DNA of 64,000 bases from Chryseobacterium sp. GVT01B. Its GTDB lineage: Bacteria; Bacteroidota; Bacteroidia; Flavobacteriales; Weeksellaceae. The stretch's first letter is position 1, and the number at the start of each line of letters is the position of its first letter. Location: the NCBI RefSeq assembly GCF_019970045.1, contig NZ_JAHXYI010000002.1:372001-436000 (forward strand), read 5' to 3'. The notes beneath the pieces are model-generated. The model saw nothing but the letters and a program-made list of their open reading frames with translations. It made no database searches and had not been told where the DNA came from. Positions 59,374 to 64,000 of this stretch are shown here, in pieces. The position numbers and the translations under genes were made by a program.

Positions 59374-60456
59374 TTATCTCTTATCGATCATAATGCTATT
59401 CTGAACTTCAATAGATTCTTCATGAATTGCTTTAAAGACTTTTTCAATAAATTCTTGAGACATTCCTGTTTCTTTCGCTTTTTGAGTAGCGTATTCAGTG
59501 ATTACTTTCCAACGTTCAGGCTGGAAGATCGCGATATCATTCTCCTTTTTAAGCTTACCGATCTTTTCAGAAATTTTCATTCTTTGAGAAAGAAGTTCAA
59601 TTAACTGGAAGTCAAGATCTGAGATTAAGGTTCTGTGTCTACCCATTTCACCTTCAAAACCTGCAAGGTTAGAGCTTCTTACTTTCAGATTACCAATAAG
59701 GTCTGCAAGAACTTCCGGAGTAATCTGCTGAGAAGCATCACTCCACGCCTCATCAGGATTGCAGTGTGATTCAATGATAGCTCCCTGGTATCCTACGTTA
59801 AGAGCTTCCTGAGTGATATCAGCAAGACCTGTTCTGTTTCCGCAGATATGTGAAGGGTCAATCAGCATTGGAATATTGGGAAACTGGCTCTTGAAGTCAA
59901 GGGCAATCTGCCAGTTCGGGTTATTTCTGTATTTTGTTTTCTGGTATGTTGAAAATCCTCTGTGGATTACTCCCAGGTTTTTAATATCCTGACCTAAGAG
60001 TCTTTCCAATGCTCCAATCCATAATGCAAGGTCCGGATTAACGGGGTTTTTCACGAATACAGGCTTATCTGTTCCTCTTAAAGCCATTGCAATTTCCTGT
60101 ACTGTAAATGGATTTACTGTAGAACGCGCTCCAATCCAAAGAACATCTACATCTGCCTCCAGAGCGGCAAATACGTGGTGTGCGTTAGCAACTTCGGTCG
60201 CTGTTTTGAAACCATACTCTTCTTTTACTTTTTTTAGCCAGTTCAAACCTATCACTCCTACTCCTTCAAACCCGTTTGGTTTGGTACGAGGCTTCCAGAT
60301 TCCTGCACGGAAAACAGATACATTGGCATTGGATTCTTTAATTCTCCTTGCAGTTTCAAGCATCTGAGCTTCACTTTCCGCACTACATGGTCCCGCGATC
60401 ATTAGAGGCTGTGTAAGCCCATCGATCCACTCATTTTTCAAATCATTTAAATTCAT
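59374..60456 (-). CDS. Bifunctional DAHP synthase-chorismate mutase
   Basis: A 360-residue fusion. Residues about 1-260 form a type I-beta (KdsA-like) DAHP synthase (IAGPCSAESE, AGIWKPRTKPNGFEG, ATEVANAHH, PVFVKNP, IDPSHICGNR). Residues about 265-355 form an AroQ-type chorismate mutase (RHRTLISDLDFQLIELLSQR, KIGKLKKENDIAIFQPERW). The pair catalyses the first step and the branch-point step of aromatic amino acid synthesis; in other bacteria the mutase domain also lets prephenate or chorismate inhibit the synthase. It is monocistronic. Confidence 0.94.
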   Translation of the reverse strand: MNLNDLKNEWIDGLTQPLMIAGPCSAESEAQMLETARRIKESNANVSVFRAGIWKPRTKPNGFEGVGVIGLNWLKKVKEEYGFKTATEVANAHHVFAALEADVDVLWIGARSTVNPFTVQEIAMALRGTDKPVFVKNPVNPDLALWIGALERLLGQDIKNLGVIHRGFSTYQKTKYRNNPNWQIALDFKSQFPNIPMLIDPSHICGNRTGLADITQEALNVGYQGAIIESHCNPDEAWSDASQQITPEVLADLIGNLKVRSSNLAGFEGEMGRHRTLISDLDFQLIELLSQRMKISEKIGKLKKENDIAIFQPERWKVITEYATQKAKETGMSQEFIEKVFKAIHEESIEVQNSIMIDKR

Positions 60457-60690
60457 ATTCTAAATTTTATTGTTTTTTTATATAATTTTTTCGTTGACAG
60501 CAATAGCCCTTTGGATTATAAAATTTAATTTATAATTCTTTTCAAAAAATGCCGTTCAAAATTGTTTAAAGGAATCAGGAAAATAATAGGGCTCTACTTC
60601 TCCTGTATTTTTTGGAAAGAAATTCAGTTAACAGTACCAATAAAATCGGTAATACGTTCTGAAATTTCTATAATAAGAAGCAGAAAAACT

Positions 60691-60725
60691 AAAATAACCG
60701 CTAAAAAAGTAATTAGCGGGTGCAA
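60691..60725 (-). terminator. Possible dnaX terminator in a 400-base gene-free gap
   Basis: CCGCTAA pairs perfectly with TTAGCGG (loop of eight) about 140 bases after the dnaX stop, with TTATTTTAGTTTTT on the minus-strand side. The rest of 60457-60856 is AT-rich; a 74-codon frame there has no coding character. Confidence 0.45.
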
Positions 60726-60856
60726 AAAAAGACAGATATGTGTTAGTCAATTTTTCCATTTTATTCTAGAAATGCGTTTGTTTTAGCCTTTCTGGTTATA
60801 ATTTGTTCTTGTCGAAAACATATTTTCAACAGAAATATTTGACAAATATATAAAAA

Positions 60857-61480
60857 TTATGTCAAATCAAACTTCATTAAATCATCAAGATCTTTTAAAA
60901 GTGGATTTTTTTCGATCATTTTTTCAAACATTTTCCTCTTGGTCACAACCTCAATCTTCAGATTTTCAACGTCTCTGACGTATTCCACCTCAATCATATG
61001 GTTTTGAATTTTTCTTTTAAAATGATTAAAAAATTCTCCGCTTATTTTATCAAATTCTACTTTGGCAGAATCTGAAGGGAATAAAACTTTGATTTTATTT
61101 TCCTCAGCTTTTTCAAGTTTGAAGGTTTTTACTGCATTAAAAACAAAGTTATTTTTTACCTGAAGCTGTTTAAGCATAATTTTCCATTCCATCTGCAGAT
61201 CTGTATCTGTAAAATGGTGTTGAGGAAGATTTTCATTTTTCACAACAATTGTTTCTGTTGTTTCTGCTTTATCTTCTTTATTCAGGAAAGAATTGATGCT
61301 GAAACCGGAAGAAATTCCCGGTCTTGATAATGGCTTGGTTGTTTTTGTTACTGGAGTGACCTCTACTTTATCAGGAGCTGCAGGCTGTTGTTCTGCCTTA
61401 ACTTCTTTTTTCTCCGGGGCTTTTTCCGGCATTTTTATCTCCTGTTTCTCACTAAGAAACGGAGCTAGAATCAGGAACTT
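60857..61480 (-). CDS. dnaX: DnaX tau-specific C-terminal part, in the -1 frame
   Basis: About 207 residues that continue DnaX after a -1 shift at the run of ten A (61479-61488). Reading through gives KKKKFLILAPFLSEKQEIK and then MPEKAPEKK. A Pro/Lys/Glu-rich linker (about 30 to 90 residues in) leads to a helical C-terminal domain (WKIMLKQLQVKNNFVFNAVK) that resembles tau domain V, the part that binds the polymerase alpha subunit. The ATG at 61432 could start a separate protein, but there is no RBS of note. Joint tau length would be about 566 residues, as expected for the family. Confidence 0.8.
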   Translation of the reverse strand, partial: KFLILAPFLSEKQEIKMPEKAPEKKEVKAEQQPAAPDKVEVTPVTKTTKPLSRPGISSGFSINSFLNKEDKAETTETIVVKNENLPQHHFTDTDLQMEWKIMLKQLQVKNNFVFNAVKTFKLEKAEENKIKVLFPSDSAKVEFDKISGEFFNHFKRKIQNHMIEVEYVRDVENLKIEVVTKRKMFEKMIEKNPLLKDLDDLMKFDLT

Positions 61481-61488
61481 TTTTTTTT
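61439..61488 (-). other. dnaX slippage site: ten A plus downstream hairpin
   Basis: On the coding strand ten A (61488-61479) precede GTTCC-TGA, so the zero frame stops after KKKSS. Fourteen bases after the A run, a stem of 10 bp (CTCC+GTTTCT with AGAAAC+GGAG, one bulged A, loop of five; 61464-61439) follows. Slippery run plus stem is the known layout of recoding sites. Confidence 0.75.
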
Positions 61489-62556
61489 AGTATCGCCTAA
61501 ATTAGCTGTCAGTGAAGCCAGCTGCATTAATGCAATTTCAACCGTAAGTCTTGGATTTTTAGAATTCTTATAATTAATATCTGCATGGTTGCAGATTTCA
61601 ATGCCATCAATCAGCTGCTGCGCGGCCCACTTCTGTCCCTGTTCTATAAATTTAGATTTTGTCTTCTCTCCCACTTCTATGAGATCGATAGTAGAAGTAT
61701 TCTGCGCCATCATCAGATCTCTGAAATGATTTCCTAATCCGGCAATGAATATGTGGGGATCAAATCCTTTCTTTACAATTTCATTGAACGCAAAAAGCAC
61801 TTCAGGAATTTTGTTTTCCTTGGCAAGATCTACGATATTAAGATATTGATCGTAATCCAGAATATTCAATACTTCGGCTGCTTTTGCCAGCGTAATATTT
61901 TTCTGAGAGAAGGTTGAGAGCCTGTCGAAAATGGAAAGTGCATCTCTTAATGCTCCATCAGCTTTTTGAGCGATCAGGTACAATGCGTCATCTTCGTACT
62001 GGATATTTTCCTTCTGGGCGATGTTCTTGAGATGATTCTGAATGTCTTCAATAACAATTCTCTTGAAGTCATAGATCTGGCAGCGGGATAAAATTGTTGG
62101 AATAATTTTATGTTTCTCCGTGGTTGCCAGAATAAAGATTGCATGGGCAGGCGGCTCTTCCAGTGTTTTAAGGAAAGCATTGAAAGCGGCAGAAGACAGC
62201 ATATGAACCTCGTCAATAATATACACTTTGTATTTACCGACCTGAGGTGCAAATCTTACCTGATCTATCAGTTCCCTGATATCATCTACAGAGTTATTGG
62301 ATGCAGCATCCAGCTCATAAATATTATAAGCAAAGCCGTCTTCTGAAACCGAGCCATCTTTCTCATTGATCTTTCTTGCCAGAATTCGGGCGCAAGTAGT
62401 TTTACCTACACCACGAGGTCCACAAAAAAGCAATGCCTGAGCTAATTGGCTTTCTTCAATTGCATGTTCTAAAGTATCCGTAATATGAGATTGTCCTACA
62501 ACCGTATCAAACTCCTGAGGACGATATTTTCTTGCAGATACTATAAAATTTTCCAT
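61471..62556 (-). CDS. dnaX: DNA polymerase III gamma/tau subunit, gamma form
   Basis: Clamp-loader ATPase of the replisome. The 361-residue zero-frame product contains the AAA+ core: Walker A in GPRGVGKTTCAR, Walker B DEVHML, sensor 1 ATTEKHKI and the SRC motif (LSRCQIYDF), then domains II-III. The Cys4 zinc module usually found after the Walker A helix is missing (residues KINEKDGSVSEDGFAYN there). The frame ends right after the ten-A run, giving a gamma-like protein. The first ATG, at 62556, gives the standard N-terminus VSARKYRPQEFDTVVGQ. Confidence 0.93.
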   Translation of the reverse strand: MENFIVSARKYRPQEFDTVVGQSHITDTLEHAIEESQLAQALLFCGPRGVGKTTCARILARKINEKDGSVSEDGFAYNIYELDAASNNSVDDIRELIDQVRFAPQVGKYKVYIIDEVHMLSSAAFNAFLKTLEEPPAHAIFILATTEKHKIIPTILSRCQIYDFKRIVIEDIQNHLKNIAQKENIQYEDDALYLIAQKADGALRDALSIFDRLSTFSQKNITLAKAAEVLNILDYDQYLNIVDLAKENKIPEVLFAFNEIVKKGFDPHIFIAGLGNHFRDLMMAQNTSTIDLIEVGEKTKSKFIEQGQKWAAQQLIDGIEICNHADINYKNSKNPRLTVEIALMQLASLTANLGDTKKKSS

Positions 62557-62653
62557 TGGTCAAAAATAAGAAATATAGTTTTAATTTGAAAATTAAAAGT
62601 TTTCAAATATCAACAAAAAAACATTTCTGCTTAAATCGGAAAACTTTTAACCC

Positions 62654-63286
62654 TTATTTTTTTTTACTGTATGCAAAGTCAATCAATTCAACAATAGCCC
62701 CTTCAATCTCTTTTCTTCCTTCTTCAGTTTTCAGATCAATACCACAGAATTTGTTGGCATTATATCCTGTATAAAGGTTAAGATAGTAAGCACCAGAAAC
62801 AATCAGAGCCATAATTGCTCTATGTCTTGTTGCGACACCTTCCCCGAAGTAAGGATCTGAGATATTTCCAAACAAAACCTCACCTACATCTTCACGTTGT
62901 TCAACCAGTTTTTTAAGAATAGGTTTGCTTTCTGAAAGTTCCCAAAGGATAATTTTCTGAAGTTCTTTATTTTTCTTCAGGTTTTCGAATTGATTAAGTA
63001 CAACCATTTTGGTAAGTTCATGTCCGCCGTCGGAAAAATCCATATCAACGTCCTGATTGACCTGGCTCCAGTAATCCTGAGATTTGATATATTCATCGAT
63101 CAGTTTATCTGTACTTCCAAAGTACTCATAGATCAATTTTTTATCAAATCCGGCCACCGCAGCAATTTTACTTACTTTTAATCCGGAGTACCCTTTTACT
63201 CTTAAAATTTTACCAACTGCAGCAAGCAGTTTTTGCTTTGTTTTTTCTTTGTCCCTAATGGGGCCCTGCACTACTTTTCTAGGCAT
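62654..63286 (-). CDS. TetR/AcrR family transcriptional regulator
   Basis: A 210-residue regulator. The N-terminal DNA-binding helix-turn-helix (about 20-65: LAAVGKILRVKGYSGLKVSK, then IAAVAGFDKKLIYEYFGS) is typical TetR. The C-terminal all-helical ligand domain is not assignable. It is encoded 6 bases downstream of the alpha-oxoamine synthase gene on the same strand and is probably co-transcribed, so it may control that gene or other lipid genes. The ligand is unknown. Confidence 0.88.
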   Translation of the reverse strand: MPRKVVQGPIRDKEKTKQKLLAAVGKILRVKGYSGLKVSKIAAVAGFDKKLIYEYFGSTDKLIDEYIKSQDYWSQVNQDVDMDFSDGGHELTKMVVLNQFENLKKNKELQKIILWELSESKPILKKLVEQREDVGEVLFGNISDPYFGEGVATRHRAIMALIVSGAYYLNLYTGYNANKFCGIDLKTEEGRKEIEGAIVELIDFAYSKKK

Positions 63287-63292
63287 AATTTA

Positions 63293-64000
63293 TTATTTTT
63301 TTGCAATATGCAATTTTTTATTAATATCATCAAACGCATTCAGCGTTTTGTCGAGATGTTCTTTTTCGTGTCTGGCAGTCACACTCATCCTTATACGCGC
63401 ATCTTTTCTTGGTACGGCCGGGTAAAGAATCGGGTTGGTATAGATTCCTTTTTCTATTAGTAGTTTTCCGGCTTCTCCTGTTACATAAGGATCTCCAATT
63501 TTTACGGGAATAATTGCGGAACACGTAACTCCTGTGTCTAATCCTAAATCATCAAGCCCTTTTTTGAAATAATTGATATTGTTCCAGAGTTTTTCTCTCC
63601 AGATAGGTTCTTCGTCTATTAAATCAATGGCTTTAACAATTCCTGCGGATGATGGCGGAGCTGTTGCTGAGAAAATCTGCTGACGGGATTGGAATCTGAT
63701 AAATGCTGCTATTTTTTTATCAGCAATGACATATCCTCCAAGGTTACCAAACGTTTTACTGAATGTTCCTGTGATGATGTCTACTTTATCCAGCAATCCA
63801 GCCTGTTCCAAAGTACCTCTTCCTGTTTCTCCAAGGATACCGACACCGTGTACGTCGTCTACCATTAGAAAGGCATTATACTTTTTTACAAGATTGTAGA
63901 TCTCATTAATACGGGAGGTATCACCATCCTGGGAATACACTCCGTCCACAATAACGAGTTTCGTACGGTACAGATTTTCAGATACCTTCAAAATGTGTTC
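63293..64000 (-). CDS. Alpha-oxoamine synthase (serine palmitoyltransferase/KBL-type), C-terminal part
   Basis: The last 235 or so codons of a PLP enzyme that runs off the right edge of the window. It has the alpha-oxoamine synthase marks: DGVYSQDGD, VDDVHGVGILGETGRG and the PLP-lysine segment GTFSKTFGNLGGYVI, with the final ARIRMSVTARHEKEHL. Members include serine palmitoyltransferase, 8-amino-7-oxononanoate synthase and glycine C-acetyltransferase. Bacteroidetes carry a serine palmitoyltransferase for sphingolipids, and that is my first choice. The missing N-terminus blocks a firm choice. Confidence 0.8.
   Translation of the reverse strand, partial: EHILKVSENLYRTKLVIVDGVYSQDGDTSRINEIYNLVKKYNAFLMVDDVHGVGILGETGRGTLEQAGLLDKVDIITGTFSKTFGNLGGYVIADKKIAAFIRFQSRQQIFSATAPPSSAGIVKAIDLIDEEPIWREKLWNNINYFKKGLDDLGLDTGVTCSAIIPVKIGDPYVTGEAGKLLIEKGIYTNPILYPAVPRKDARIRMSVTARHEKEHLDKTLNAFDDINKKLHIAKK

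Noticed and set aside
60562..60786. 74-codon frame on the plus strand in the DAHP synthase-dnaX gap
   Set aside because: It is AT-driven, rich in Lys/Ile/Arg, has no RBS and spans a probable dnaX terminator.
63293..63991. Independent gene starting at an internal Met of the last frame
   Set aside because: The coding frame continues past this Met to the window edge; it is an internal residue of a longer alpha-oxoamine synthase.

Overview
The window is chromosomal DNA of a Flavobacteriia member, most likely Chryseobacterium or a close relative in the Weeksellaceae. The evidence is the low GC content, TAnnTTTG-type -7 promoter elements, SusC/SusD outer-membrane proteins, a type IX secretion (T9SS) C-terminal sorting domain, a GldI-type lipoprotein, and the cluster of LuxC-family reductase, ferredoxin, serC, serA and DUF1015 genes. 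No rRNA, tRNA, CRISPR array, insertion sequence or prophage was seen.

Layout. 1-2.2 kb: housekeeping genes (tag, fabI). 2.3-15 kb: a polysaccharide utilization locus read leftward from susC (SusC, SusD, lipoprotein GH30, GH3, GH16, GH30). An MFS sugar transporter and a Nudix-winged-helix (NrtR-type) regulator are divergent from it. The enzyme set suggests beta-1,3/1,6-glucan (laminarin, fungal or yeast glucan) breakdown. 15-27 kb: glutaryl-CoA dehydrogenase, a T9SS-secreted lipase/esterase, a patatin-BamA protein, an AddB-like nuclease with DUF922 and lipoprotein genes, rsmG and an M28 peptidase. 27-33 kb: aspartate aminotransferase, M16 protease, and a peroxiredoxin/thioredoxin/small-protein group. 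33-44 kb: BI-1 family protein, LuxC-type reductase divergent from ferredoxin-serC-serA-DUF1015, then three tandem M28 peptidase paralogues. 44-46 kb: a gene-poor stretch with repeats, a sigma54-like promoter and structured RNA candidates. 46-53 kb: cyclophilin-FKBP fusion, gldI, ilvE, mnmD, Nudix, DUF4294, M42 peptidase and rpe.

53.2-55.0 kb holds the most interesting system: a three-gene leftward operon. It encodes a small secreted peptide ending in a Gly/Cys-rich tail (GYGCPACGMG), a DUF692 multinuclear iron oxidase (MNIO) with a C-terminal extension, and a DUF1772 membrane protein. It reads as a RiPP (ribosomally made, modified peptide) pathway without a separate recognition partner. 55-64 kb: GH29 fucosidase with a duplicated C-terminal module, ndk, rsgA, a DAHP synthase-chorismate mutase fusion, dnaX, a TetR regulator and an alpha-oxoamine synthase cut by the window edge. 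The dnaX gene is split at a run of ten A followed by a hairpin, the layout of a programmed frameshift or transcriptional slippage site.

Several intergenic repeat families recur (4.6, 33, 44, 37.4/52.2, 49.8 and 58.15 kb), including a 36-bp perfect palindrome. All functional assignments come from reading motifs in the sequence; no searches were run.
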